A stretch of 64,000 bases of DNA from the NCBI GenBank assembly GCA_025463265.1, contig JAOBWH010000173.1:23166-87165 (forward strand), written 5' to 3'. Below are positions 15,755 through 23,619 of the stretch, one piece after another. The position numbers and the translations under genes are program-made. The notes beneath the pieces were generated by a model. That model was not told the origin of the DNA. It ran no database searches and was given only the letters and a program-made list of their open reading frames with translations. Positions within the stretch are counted from its first letter, which is position 1. Each line of letters begins with the position of its first letter. This DNA comes from Ilumatobacteraceae bacterium. Its GTDB lineage: Bacteria > Actinomycetota > Acidimicrobiia > Acidimicrobiales > Iamiaceae.

Positions 15755-17251
15755 GTGCCCGCTGCTGCTCCGCCGGAGCCGACCGACGCCGCCTACCTCC
15801 CCGCCACCGTCGCCTGGGCCGCGGATGCGTTCGGGGACCGGCCGGCGTTCGTCGACCCCGACGGCGCACCGCTCTCCTACGCCGACCTCCACCGCCGCAG
15901 CGACGAGGTGGCGGCCGGCCTCGCCCGTCGGGGCATCGGCGCCGGCGACGTCGTGGCCCTCACCCTGCCCTCGGTCGCCGCCTGGGTCGTGGCATACGTG
16001 GCGGCGGCCAAGGTCGGCGCGGCCACGGCGGGCGTGAACCCCCGCTTGACCGCCGTGGAGCAGACGGCCTGCCTGGACCGGGTCGCGCCGGCGCTGGTCA
16101 TCGGCTCCACCGACGACGTCGGGGCGCTCGCGGTGACCGGCGCTTCGCCCGAGGCGCTCGCCGCCGACCCCGACCGGCCGGTCGCCGTGGTCTTCACCTC
16201 GGGCACCACCGGGACGCCGAAGGGCGCCTGGTTCACGGACCGCCAGCTCGATGCCATCACCGGGTACGACGTCGGCCACGCGGTCGGCACCGCCACCCGG
16301 TTCGTCCCGCAGTACGGGTCGACCCAGTTCGCCCACGTCGGCTTCACCACCAAGCTGCCCTGGTACCTGCGGATGGGCACCACCACCCACCTGCTGGACC
16401 GGTGGCGCGCGGGTGACGTGCTCGACCTGGTGGCTCGGGAGGGCATCGAGACCATCGGCGGCGTCGCCCCGCAGGTGGCCCTCCTGCTCCGCGACCCCGA
16501 GTTCGACCAGCGCGACCTGTCGAAGGTGCGCCTCCTCGTCATGGGCGGCGCGGCCTCGCCGCCGGCCCTGGTCCAAGAGGCCCGGCGCCGGTTCGAGGCG
16601 GCGTACTCGATCCGCTGGTCGTCGACGGAGTCCGGCGGCGTCGGCACGGGCACGGCACCGGACGCGCCGGATCACGAAGCGCTCCACACCGTCGGTCGGC
16701 CCCGACCTGGCATCGGCATCCAGATCCGCGGCACCGACGACCTGCCGATCCCCCACGGCGAGGTCGGGGCGGTGTGGATCCGGTCCGACGCCTCCATGTC
16801 GGGGTACTGGGGCGACCCTGCGGCCACGGCCGAGGCCCTGGTCGATGGCTGGCTGCGCACCGGTGATCTCGGCTTCGTCGATCCCAGCGGGCTCTTGGTG
16901 CTCGCCGGCCGGCAGGGCGAGATGTTCATCCGCGGCGGGTACAACGTGTTCCCGTCCGAGGTGTCGGGTGTGCTCGCCTCGCACCCGGGGGTGGCCGATG
17001 TCGTGCTCATCCCCCGGGCCGACGACGTCCTCGGCGAGATCGGCGTCGCCGTCGTCGTGGCCGCCGATCCGGACGCGCCGCCGACCCTGTCCAGTCTCCG
17101 CGACCACGCCCAGGACCGCCTCGCCCACCACAAGCTGCCCGAGGACATGGTGCTCGTCGACGAGATCCCGCTCACCGCGATGCAGAAGGTCGACCGCCGT
17201 CGCCTCAGCGCCCTCGTCCGCAGCCCCGAGCCGCCCGCCGACTCGATCTGA
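15755..17251 (+). CDS. AMP-forming acyl-CoA ligase
   Basis: 498 residues from GTG 15755, with TAACGT 8 nt upstream (leaderless). The A3 motif FTSGTTGTPKG is at 147-157, an A5-like WSSTESGG near 290, GWLRTGDLGFVD near 370, GRQGEMFIRGGYNVFPSEV near 390 and the catalytic Lys in TAMQKVDRR near the end. It should activate an organic acid to its CoA ester. It is only distantly similar to the ligase at 7.8-9.4 kb, so the two probably differ in substrate. Its stop codon lies inside the operator of the downstream enoyl-CoA hydratase gene. Confidence 0.88.
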   Translation: MPAAAPPEPTDAAYLPATVAWAADAFGDRPAFVDPDGAPLSYADLHRRSDEVAAGLARRGIGAGDVVALTLPSVAAWVVAYVAAAKVGAATAGVNPRLTAVEQTACLDRVAPALVIGSTDDVGALAVTGASPEALAADPDRPVAVVFTSGTTGTPKGAWFTDRQLDAITGYDVGHAVGTATRFVPQYGSTQFAHVGFTTKLPWYLRMGTTTHLLDRWRAGDVLDLVAREGIETIGGVAPQVALLLRDPEFDQRDLSKVRLLVMGGAASPPALVQEARRRFEAAYSIRWSSTESGGVGTGTAPDAPDHEALHTVGRPRPGIGIQIRGTDDLPIPHGEVGAVWIRSDASMSGYWGDPAATAEALVDGWLRTGDLGFVDPSGLLVLAGRQGEMFIRGGYNVFPSEVSGVLASHPGVADVVLIPRADDVLGEIGVAVVVAADPDAPPTLSSLRDHAQDRLAHHKLPEDMVLVDEIPLTAMQKVDRRRLSALVRSPEPPADSI

Positions 17252-17277
17252 CGACCCGTCAGGTCAACTCGTACGCT
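17248..17277 (+). promoter_or_regulatory. Promoter overlapped by a CTGACG-type palindrome
   Basis: CTGACGACCCGTCAG (17248-17262) is a near-perfect version of the palindromes at 10072 and 12048, with one unpaired position. Its left arm CTGACG can serve as the -35, 18 nt from a TACGCT -10 box (17272-17277), the same hexamer as at 10065. It overlaps the stop codon of the ligase gene. Confidence 0.6.
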
Positions 17278-17311
17278 GCCCCCGCCGTCCCGCGATCCAC
17301 TGGAGCGAACC

Positions 17312-18151
17312 GTGTCCACGCCCTCGTCCGAGCTTCCCCTGACCGAGCAGGTCCAGCACCGCGTTGACGAGCGTGGCATCGCCTACATCACGTTCAACCG
17401 TCCGGACGTGAAGAACGCGATCAGCCCGGACCAGCGCGATCGGGTCATCGCTCTGCTCGGCGAGGCCAGCGCCGACCTCGGCGTCCGTGCGGTGGTCCTC
17501 GGCCACACCGGCGACGCGTTCTGCACCGGCGCCGACCTGCGCGCCTCGCGCCCGCCGGCACCGCGCCCCGACGACGCCCCGAAGCGCGGGGTCGGTGAGG
17601 TCGCCAAGATGATCCGGGAGGGCGCGCAGGCCCTGGTCTCCGCCATCCTCGACTGCGAGAAGCCGGTCATCGCCGCCGTGAACGGCACCGCTGCGGGCAT
17701 CGGCGCCCACATCGCACTGGCGTGCGACCTCGTCGTCGCCGCGGACGGCGTGCGGTTCATCGAGGTGTTCGTCCGCCGGGGCCTCGTCCCCGACGGCGGC
17801 GGCGCCTACCTCCTCCCCCGCATGGTCGGCGTGCGCCGGGCCAAGGAGCTGCTGTTCTTCGGCGACGACCTGTCCGCCGCCGAGGCCGCCGAGCTCGGCC
17901 TGATCAACAAGGTCGTCCCGGGCGACGAGCTCGACGCCGCCGTCGAGGCCTGGGCCGATCGCCTGGCGGTCGCTCCCACCCGCGCCCTCGCGCTGACCAA
18001 GTGGCTCGTGAACACGTCGCTCGAGTCCGACCGCACCACGGCGTTCCAGGCCGAGGCCGTCGCCCAGGAGATGAACATGGGGACGGTGGACGCCAACGAA
18101 GGCGTCACCGCCTTCATCGAGCGCCGCGACCCCACCTACCGGGGCTGGTGA
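17312..18151 (+). CDS. Enoyl-CoA hydratase/isomerase (crotonase family)
   Basis: 279 residues from GTG 17312, with GGAG 7 nt upstream. The family pattern is complete: ITFNRPDVKNAIS, oxyanion segments AFCTGADLRAS and NGTAAGIGAHIALACDLVVAA, and the later FVRRGLVPDGGGAYLLPRMVG. It acts on enoyl-CoA esters in beta-oxidation-like catabolism. The Pro/Ala-rich insertion at 79-92 after the first oxyanion loop is somewhat unusual. A palindromic operator shared with two other units lies upstream, so it is probably co-regulated with the acyl-CoA ligase operon at 7-10 kb. Confidence 0.9.
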   Translation: MSTPSSELPLTEQVQHRVDERGIAYITFNRPDVKNAISPDQRDRVIALLGEASADLGVRAVVLGHTGDAFCTGADLRASRPPAPRPDDAPKRGVGEVAKMIREGAQALVSAILDCEKPVIAAVNGTAAGIGAHIALACDLVVAADGVRFIEVFVRRGLVPDGGGAYLLPRMVGVRRAKELLFFGDDLSAAEAAELGLINKVVPGDELDAAVEAWADRLAVAPTRALALTKWLVNTSLESDRTTAFQAEAVAQEMNMGTVDANEGVTAFIERRDPTYRGW

Positions 18152-18208
18152 CCGGGCCCGGCCCCCTCGTTCCCGGCGAACGGCTTTTGCGGGGCGGAGG
18201 CCGTGTTC

Positions 18209-18214
18209 TAGAGT
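18209..18214 (+). promoter_or_regulatory. -10 box of tRNA-Gln
   Basis: TAGAGT at 18209-18214, 15 nt before the mature tRNA 5' end. A TTTTGC hexamer (18185-18190) about 18 nt upstream is a weak -35 candidate. Confidence 0.5.
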
Positions 18215-18229
18215 CTCCCTCCTGCCCGT

Positions 18230-18304
18230 TCGGGGGTGGTGTAATCGGTAACACAGCAGCTTCTGGTGCTGCCTTTGGGGGTTCGAGTCCTCCCCCCCGA
18301 GCCA
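18230..18304 (+). tRNA. tRNA-Gln (CUG anticodon)
   Basis: Cloverleaf can be drawn by eye. The acceptor stem TCGGGGG (18230-18236) pairs with CCCCCGA (18294-18300). The anticodon stem GCAGC/GCTGC encloses the loop TTCTGGT with anticodon CTG. A TTCGAGT T-loop is present, the discriminator is G, and CCA is encoded at 18302-18304. It decodes CAG. Confidence 0.95.
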
Positions 18305-18310
18305 CATCGT

Positions 18311-18347
18311 GAGAAGGCGCCCAGGTCAGCGACCTCGGCGCCTTCTC
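18311..18347 (+). terminator. Strong hairpin after tRNA-Gln
   Basis: GAGAAGGCGCC pairs perfectly with GGCGCCTTCTC (11 bp), and the loop itself contains a 5-bp stem AGGTC/GACCT. It starts 6 nt after the encoded CCA. No T-run follows. The remaining stretch to the next tRNA (18348-18538) holds no recognisable gene. Confidence 0.7.
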
Positions 18348-18538
18348 CGTTCTCCGGCCCTGGCCACGACGGCCCCCGGTGCGTCCGGCGGTGTGGGCCC
18401 GATATCCCGGCAGGCGCGCCGGGCGCGCGGGATGGCCAGGTCACCGGCCGAGGCCGGGAGAACGGCTTGGTCAGGACCGAGGGCCAGGTGCTAGACAAGA
18501 CTGCTCGTCGGCTCCGGTCGACGACACCAAACCAGCTA

Positions 18539-18614
18539 GCCCCCATCGTCTAGCGGCCTAGGACACCACCCTCTCAAGGTGGCGGCACGGGTTCGAATCC
18601 CGTTGGGGGTGCCA
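18539..18614 (+). tRNA. tRNA-Glu (CUC anticodon)
   Basis: The acceptor GCCCCCA (18539-18545) pairs with TGGGGGT (18604-18610), with a G-U pair at the first position as in other actinobacterial tRNA-Glu genes. The anticodon stem CCACC/GGTGG encloses CTCTCAA, anticodon CTC. The T-loop TTCGAAT and an encoded CCA (18612-18614) are present. It decodes GAG. Confidence 0.95.
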
Positions 18615-18617
18615 GCA

Positions 18618-18645
18618 CGGAAGCCCTGCTCCGGCAGGGCTTCCG
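18618..18645 (+). terminator. Hairpin after tRNA-Glu
   Basis: A 12-bp perfect stem CGGAAGCCCTGC / GCAGGGCTTCCG with the tetraloop TCCG starts 3 nt after the tRNA CCA. No long T-run follows. Confidence 0.7.
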
Positions 18646-18692
18646 CCGTTCCCCGACGAGGGCGGAGGCGGTCCGCCTGTATCCTCGGCGCC

Positions 18693-19664
18693 ATGTCCGG
18701 CCGCTACGCGTTCTCCCTGCCCGAGCCCCGCCAGCACGACGGGTGGTTCCGGATCGGCACGGTCGACATCACCACCACGGCGATCGTGGTCGGCCTCGGG
18801 CTGGCCTCCATGGTGCTGTACGCCATCGACCCCGAGATCGTGTTCAAGGGGGCCTACGTCTCCTCCTACGTCCGCGATGGCGAGCTGTGGCGCGTCGCCA
18901 CCTGGCCGCTCGTCAACCCGCCCAGCATCTGGGTCGTGATCGGCCTGTGGTTCTTCTGGTGGGTCGGCCACCAGGTCGAAGACCAGCTCGGACGGGTGCC
19001 CTACACGGTGCTCCTGGCGGCGATGACCATCATCCCGGCGGCCATCGTCGCCCTGCTCGACGTCTCCAACGACTTCAGCGGCGGGCGGTGGGACGCCTAC
19101 TCGTACCGGACCTTCCTGCTGTCGCTGGGGCTGCTGTGCATCTTCGCCCTCGATCGGCCCAACGCCCCGTTCTTCTTCGGCATCCCTGCTTGGGTGATCG
19201 CGCTCGCCTACGTGGGGGTGCAGGCGCTGTCGCTCATCGGCGAGCGCTTCTGGGCGCAGCTGCTCCTCGGCGCGCTGGTCATCCTCGTGGGCTGCTTCGG
19301 AGCGGCGCAGCGGGGGATGCTCGGCGAGTTCGCCTGGATCCCGCGGCTCAAGTTCCTGAGCGGGCCGCCGCCATCGCCGTACGGGCAGGTCGGCTCCGCC
19401 CGCCCCAAGGCGAAACGGTTCGGGAAGGGCCGCAAGGGCGGCAGGGCCAAGGACAAGAGCGGCGCCGCCTTCACCCCGGGCGGTCCGGGGGGCAACACCG
19501 TGGTCACCGGCCCGTGGAACGTGCCCGCCGGTGGTCCCACGCCACTCGAGCAGGCCGAGCTCGATGTGCTCCTCGACCGCATCAGCGCCGGGGGCATCGA
19601 CTCGCTGACCCCGCACGAGAAGGAGCGCCTCAACGCGCTCAGCAAGCGGATGCGCGAGTCCTGA
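18693..19664 (+). CDS. Rhomboid-like membrane protein without the catalytic Gly-x-Ser-Gly
   Basis: 323 residues. Six hydrophobic helices span about 30-210. GELWRVATWPLVNPPS, then WFFWWVGHQVEDQLGRVPYT, resembles the L1 loop and helix 2 of rhomboid proteases. The serine motif Gly-x-Ser-Gly and the matching His are not found, so it is likely a pseudoprotease. The soluble tail has a Lys/Arg/Gly-rich segment (about 230-255) and a terminal helical unit (LDRISAGGIDSLTPHEKERL) of the kind seen at the end of many bacterial rhomboid-like proteins. TATCCT 7 nt before the ATG implies a leaderless message. Confidence 0.75.
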   Translation: MSGRYAFSLPEPRQHDGWFRIGTVDITTTAIVVGLGLASMVLYAIDPEIVFKGAYVSSYVRDGELWRVATWPLVNPPSIWVVIGLWFFWWVGHQVEDQLGRVPYTVLLAAMTIIPAAIVALLDVSNDFSGGRWDAYSYRTFLLSLGLLCIFALDRPNAPFFFGIPAWVIALAYVGVQALSLIGERFWAQLLLGALVILVGCFGAAQRGMLGEFAWIPRLKFLSGPPPSPYGQVGSARPKAKRFGKGRKGGRAKDKSGAAFTPGGPGGNTVVTGPWNVPAGGPTPLEQAELDVLLDRISAGGIDSLTPHEKERLNALSKRMRES

Positions 19665-19783
19665 CCGCGCAGCGCCAGCGACCGGACGTCCGTCTGTCCG
19701 GAGGGCGGGTCGCTGGGGGCGTCGGCGCGCCATGATGCGGGGGTCGTCGACCGACGGCGTTCCCCTGGACACGAGGTGCACCG

Positions 19784-20158
19784 ATGCTCGAAGGCTTCAA
19801 GAAGTTCATCATGAAGGGCAACGTCGTCGACCTGGCCGTCGGCGTCGTCATCGGTGCGGCGTTCGGCGCGGTGGTCGCCCAGTTCACCAAGTCGTTCATC
19901 ACCCCGCTCATCGGGGTGCTCACCGGCGGTGGCCTCGACGCCGGCACGTTCACGATCCGCGACCAGGTGTTCGACTACAACGCCTTCTTCAGCGCGCTGA
20001 TCACGTTCGTCATCACGGCCGCAGCGGTCTACTTCGTGGTGGTGCTCCCGATGAACGCGCTGATGGAGCGCCGGGCCAGAGGCGAAGAGGCCGAGGTCGG
20101 GCCCACCAACGAGGAGAAGATCGTGGCCCTGCTGGAGCAGATCGCCCAGAAGCCCTGA
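19784..20158 (+). CDS. mscL: Large-conductance mechanosensitive channel MscL
   Basis: 124 residues, the usual length. The N-terminal amphipathic helix MLEGFKKFIMKGNVVDLAVGVVIGAAFG is diagnostic of MscL, followed by the periplasmic loop (48-66), TM2 (70-92) and a charged C-terminal helix. It forms a homopentameric emergency release valve opened by membrane tension. GAGGTGCACC precedes the ATG. The 3' end faces the convergent gene at 20169 with only 10 nt between them. Confidence 0.95.
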   Translation: MLEGFKKFIMKGNVVDLAVGVVIGAAFGAVVAQFTKSFITPLIGVLTGGGLDAGTFTIRDQVFDYNAFFSALITFVITAAAVYFVVVLPMNALMERRARGEEAEVGPTNEEKIVALLEQIAQKP

Positions 20159-20168
20159 GCCCCTCCGG

Positions 20169-20759
20169 TCAGGTCAGCTCGTAGAGCGTGGGTGCTCGGC
20201 CTGGTCCCTGGTGGTCGGGGGCCGGGCCGAGCTTCGCCGCCCGGCCCTCGGCGATGAGCTCGTCGACGGCCTTGCGCACCGTGACCGGAGAGCCGCCGCC
20301 CGCCCGGTCGGCGAGCTGGCCCAGCGTGAACTGCTTGGGCATCTGGACCGCGACGGCCTTGATGGTCGCCATCGGGACCTGGGCGGCCCGGGGTGCACCC
20401 GACGAGCGGATCGGCGCCGGTGACGAACCCCCGGACCGGCGGTTCCGGCCCCCCACCACCGCGAACCCGGCCTGCTTGAGGACATCGGCCCCCACGCCCA
20501 GCGCCTCGAAGGCCGACGCGGGGATCTGCTCGGCGTCGGCGTAGGCCTTGGCGTGGACCACGAAGTCGTGCTCGATGGCCGACACATCGGCTGACGCTGC
20601 CCGCTCCCGGGCGGCGGCGGCGTGGAGCTTGGCGATGGGGTCGGTGGCACTGGCGAAGGCGGCGTCCGCGGCCTCCACCGCGTCCTGGTCCACGGCAGAA
20701 CCTGGATCCTCGATCCAGGCCAGGTAGCGGCGGACGGCGTTCTCGGGCGAGGTGGTCAC
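20169..20759 (-). CDS. Uncharacterised protein with winged-helix-like C-terminus
   Basis: 196 residues, not recognised as a named family. The N-terminal half (1-100) is helical and Ala-rich (AVRRYLAWIEDPGSAVD). After a basic Gly/Ser/Pro-rich linker (about 100-125) comes a compact domain FTLGQLADRAGGGSPVTVRKAVDELIAEGR, which looks like a winged helix able to bind nucleic acid. A TAGCAT box 6 nt before GTG 20759 suggests a leaderless transcript. It could be a small regulator or nucleoid-associated protein (inference). Confidence 0.6.
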   Translation of the reverse strand: MTTSPENAVRRYLAWIEDPGSAVDQDAVEAADAAFASATDPIAKLHAAAARERAASADVSAIEHDFVVHAKAYADAEQIPASAFEALGVGADVLKQAGFAVVGGRNRRSGGSSPAPIRSSGAPRAAQVPMATIKAVAVQMPKQFTLGQLADRAGGGSPVTVRKAVDELIAEGRAAKLGPAPDHQGPGRAPTLYELT

Positions 20760-20797
20760 CGGTGCATGCTACCGAGGGCCTCCGCCGGGGGTGCTGC

Positions 20798-21436
20798 TCA
20801 GGAGTCGAACCGCTCCAGACGCCGGTACCCGATGGCGCGCCCCACCGACACCGCCGCCGTCTCCCTCAGCAGCGATCGGAACGACGGGTTGCCGTCCGAC
20901 GGCGAGATCGCCGCTTGGAGCCCGATGTCGCCGGAGATGCCCGCCAGGCGCTTCGCCGTGGCCGGTCCCGAGACGAGGATCACGTCGTCGACGTCCTCGG
21001 AGCGCAGGAAGCGCCAGGTGGCGGCCAGCGACTCGTAGGTGGTGTGGCCCTGGACCTCCTTGCGGATGGCCGAATCCGGGACGCCGTGCTCGCGCAGGTA
21101 GTTGTAGCCCACGGTCGCCTCCGTGAAGCGGTCCCCCTCCTGGCGACCGCCGGTCACCACGATCAGCGGCGCCAGCCCCTGCTCGTGGAGCTCGAGGGCG
21201 TGGTCCAGGCGGTTCTTGAGCGCCGGCGAGGCCGTGCCGTCGTACTGGGCCGCACCGAGCACGACGATGGCATCGGCCTTGCGGGCGCCGTCGCTGCGGC
21301 TGGCCTGCCACACCTGGACGAACGTGCCGCCGACGTAGAGCACGGCCAGGCCCACCAGCGCGAGCCCGATGCGCACGGTGCGCCGGCGCCAACGAGCCTG
21401 CGGCACCGCCGGCTCGTCGAGGTCGGTGGCAGCCAC
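20798..21436 (-). CDS. YdcF/SanA-type DUF218 membrane protein
   Basis: 212 residues from GTG 21436, 2 nt after the gltX stop. One membrane helix (about 20-40) is followed by the DUF218 domain: DAIVVLGAAQYDGTASPALKNRLDHAL, LIVVTGG, then TEATVGYNYLREHGVPDSAI and VILVSGPATAKRLAG. The family includes SanA and ElyC, which act in envelope integrity and lipid-carrier handling, but the reaction is unproven. Being directly behind gltX makes it part of that transcript. The GTG start is supported because a longer reading would overlap gltX. Confidence 0.82.
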   Translation of the reverse strand: MAATDLDEPAVPQARWRRRTVRIGLALVGLAVLYVGGTFVQVWQASRSDGARKADAIVVLGAAQYDGTASPALKNRLDHALELHEQGLAPLIVVTGGRQEGDRFTEATVGYNYLREHGVPDSAIRKEVQGHTTYESLAATWRFLRSEDVDDVILVSGPATAKRLAGISGDIGLQAAISPSDGNPSFRSLLRETAAVSVGRAIGYRRLERFDS

Positions 21437-21438
21437 GG

Positions 21439-22857
21439 TCAGGGGAGCTTGGCCTGCATCGCCCGGATCCGGTCCAAGGTGCGCTCCCGCCCGAGCACCT
21501 GGAGCGACTCCCAGAGCGGGGGGCCCACCGTGCGGCCGCTGATGGCGACGCGGACCGGGCCCTGCGCCTTCGACAGCTGGGGCTCGCCGTCGGCGTTGAC
21601 GATGCCAGCATCGACCGCAGCCTGGCGGACGGCGACCTCGATCTGGTCCGGCACCCAGCCGTCGGCCGGCAGCGCCTCCAGCCGGCTGAGCGTGGCTGCG
21701 ACCATCTCGGGGACGGATCGGCCCTTCACGATGGCCTTGGTCCACGACGCCTCGTCCACCGTGGGCTCGTCGACGACGAGGAACTCGATCATCGGCTCCA
21801 CCTCGACGAGCGTCCGGACCCGCTCCTGGACCTCGGTGGCCAGCGACCGGAGGGCCTCCACAGCGGGCTCGCCGAGCGTGAGGAACGGCCGGGCCCGCTC
21901 GATGAACTCCTCGGTGCTGAGCGAGCGGATCTTCTCGGCGTTCACGAACGACAGCTTCTTCTGGTCGAAGAAGGCGGGCGCGGCGTTCACGTCCTCGAGG
22001 CGGTACTGCTCGACGATCTCGGCGACGGGCCGGACCTCGACGCCGTCGGCGGGACCCCAGCCGAGGAGGGCGAGGTAGTTGACCATGGCCTCGGGCAGGT
22101 ACCCGCGGTCGCGGTAGTCCGACATGGAGACGTCGTCGCGGCGCTTGGAGAGCTTCTTGCGACCCTCGTTGACCAGCAGCGGCATGTGGGCGAAGGCCTC
22201 CGGCGACGGCAGGCCGAGGGCGGCGCCAAGCAGCAGGTACTTGGGCGTGCCGTTCACGTGGTCCTCGCCGCGGATCACGTGGGTGACGCCCATGTCTGCG
22301 TCGTCGAAGCAGTTGGCCAGCAGGAACATGGGGGCGCCGTTGCCCCGCACCACGACGAAGTCCTCGATGTCGCTGTTGGCGAACGACACGTCCCCGCGGA
22401 CCAGGTCGGTCCAGCCGGTGCGGCCCTCGCGAGGGGTGCGGAACCGCAGGGCCCGGCCCGGCCCCGGCTCCAGGCCGCGGTCCCGGCAGAAGCCGTCGTA
22501 CCCCGGCTTGCCACCGGCCTCCTTGTTGCGGGCCTGCACCTGCTCGCCGGTGCAATCGCACGGGTACACCGCGCCGTCGGCGAGGAGCTTGGCCGCCGCG
22601 TCCTCGTAGAGCGCGCGGCGCTCGCTCTGGCGGGGCGGCTCGTTGTCCCACTGGAGGCCGAGCCACTGGAGCATCTCCAGCACGTTCTCGATCAGCTCGG
22701 GCCGGTCCCGCTCAGCGTCGGTGTCCTCGATCCGCAGCAGGAACTCTCCCCCGGTGTGGCGGGCGTAGAGCCAGTTGGCCAGGGCGGAGTGACCGGATCC
22801 GACGTGGAGGAAACCGGTGGGGGACGGGGCGAAGCGGACGCGGACGGGGGAGGACAC
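21439..22857 (-). CDS. gltX: Glutamyl-tRNA synthetase
   Basis: 472 residues. Class I synthetase signatures are present: VRFAPSPTGFLHVGSGHSALANW, the HIGH-like motif near residue 16; LLRIEDTDAERDRPE; and the KMSKS-like GRKKLSKRRDD near 245. A Cys pair in YPCDCTGEQVQ belongs to the catalytic-domain insertion. It charges tRNA-Glu; whether it also charges tRNA-Gln cannot be decided here. A TAACGT box 7 nt before GTG 22857 fits a leaderless transcript. Confidence 0.96.
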   Translation of the reverse strand: MSSPVRVRFAPSPTGFLHVGSGHSALANWLYARHTGGEFLLRIEDTDAERDRPELIENVLEMLQWLGLQWDNEPPRQSERRALYEDAAAKLLADGAVYPCDCTGEQVQARNKEAGGKPGYDGFCRDRGLEPGPGRALRFRTPREGRTGWTDLVRGDVSFANSDIEDFVVVRGNGAPMFLLANCFDDADMGVTHVIRGEDHVNGTPKYLLLGAALGLPSPEAFAHMPLLVNEGRKKLSKRRDDVSMSDYRDRGYLPEAMVNYLALLGWGPADGVEVRPVAEIVEQYRLEDVNAAPAFFDQKKLSFVNAEKIRSLSTEEFIERARPFLTLGEPAVEALRSLATEVQERVRTLVEVEPMIEFLVVDEPTVDEASWTKAIVKGRSVPEMVAATLSRLEALPADGWVPDQIEVAVRQAAVDAGIVNADGEPQLSKAQGPVRVAISGRTVGPPLWESLQVLGRERTLDRIRAMQAKLP

Positions 22858-22916
22858 GGAGGCCACGTTACCGGCGGCCTCTGACACCCCCGGGGCTGCG
22901 GGGATGGATCCGCAGG

Positions 22917-23564
22917 TCAGCCGGCGCGGACGAGGCCGAGGTTGGCCGCGAACAAGACGGCCCCGGCGGCGACGCCGAAGGCGTGCCACACCTCGTGGTA
23001 GCCGAACCAGCGCTCGCTGAGGATCGGCTTGTGGAGAGCGAAGAGGATGGCGCCCAACGTGTAGAGCAGACCGCCGACGGCCACCAGCGCCAGCGTCTCG
23101 GGCCGGTGCCACATGGCGGGCAGGATCATGATCCCGGCCCATCCCACGACGATGTACATCGCGCCGCCGAACTTCGGGTAGCGGTCGAGCCAGAAGATCT
23201 TGAACGCCACGCCGCCCAGGGCGCCCAGCCACACCGCGGCGAGCGCCGGCCACTTCCACGGCCCGTGGACGCCGAGCACGGCGAGGGGCGTGAACGTCCC
23301 GGCGATCAGCACGAAGATCATCGAGTGGTCCGCGCGCTGCATGATGCGCCGGGCACGAGGCGACTTGGCGAAGACGTGGTAGCTCGAGCTGGTGAGGTAG
23401 AGCAGGGCGCTGGCCAGGCCGTACACCCAGGCCACGGCGCGGGCGCGGGTCGTCGGTGCAGAGTCCACCAGCCACACGAGGCCGACGATCGAGGCGAGGA
23501 ACGCGGCCTGGTGCAGGCGGCCTCGCAGCAGCGGTCGGTGGGACGTCATCGCTTCGGTGATCAT
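22917..23564 (-). CDS. Hemolysin III (YqfA/Hly-III) family membrane protein
   Basis: 215 residues with seven predicted helices, matching the hemolysin III/PAQR family. Conserved metal-site segments are LYLTSSSYHVF, MQRADHSMIFVLIAGTFTP and the terminal GYHEVWHAFGV. The family is related to adiponectin receptors and probably hydrolyses or senses lipids; the hemolysin name is historical. I chose ATG 23564 because GGGGAGGG lies 5 nt upstream and the length then matches the family; a longer in-frame start at 23651 would overlap pssA. It sits 55 nt behind pssA in a lipid-related cluster. Confidence 0.88.
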   Translation of the reverse strand: MITEAMTSHRPLLRGRLHQAAFLASIVGLVWLVDSAPTTRARAVAWVYGLASALLYLTSSSYHVFAKSPRARRIMQRADHSMIFVLIAGTFTPLAVLGVHGPWKWPALAAVWLGALGGVAFKIFWLDRYPKFGGAMYIVVGWAGIMILPAMWHRPETLALVAVGGLLYTLGAILFALHKPILSERWFGYHEVWHAFGVAAGAVLFAANLGLVRAG

Positions 23565-23619
23565 GGCGGCCCTCCCCAGGCTGCTGGACCCTTCCCCATC
23601 GGACGGTCGGGAACCGAAT

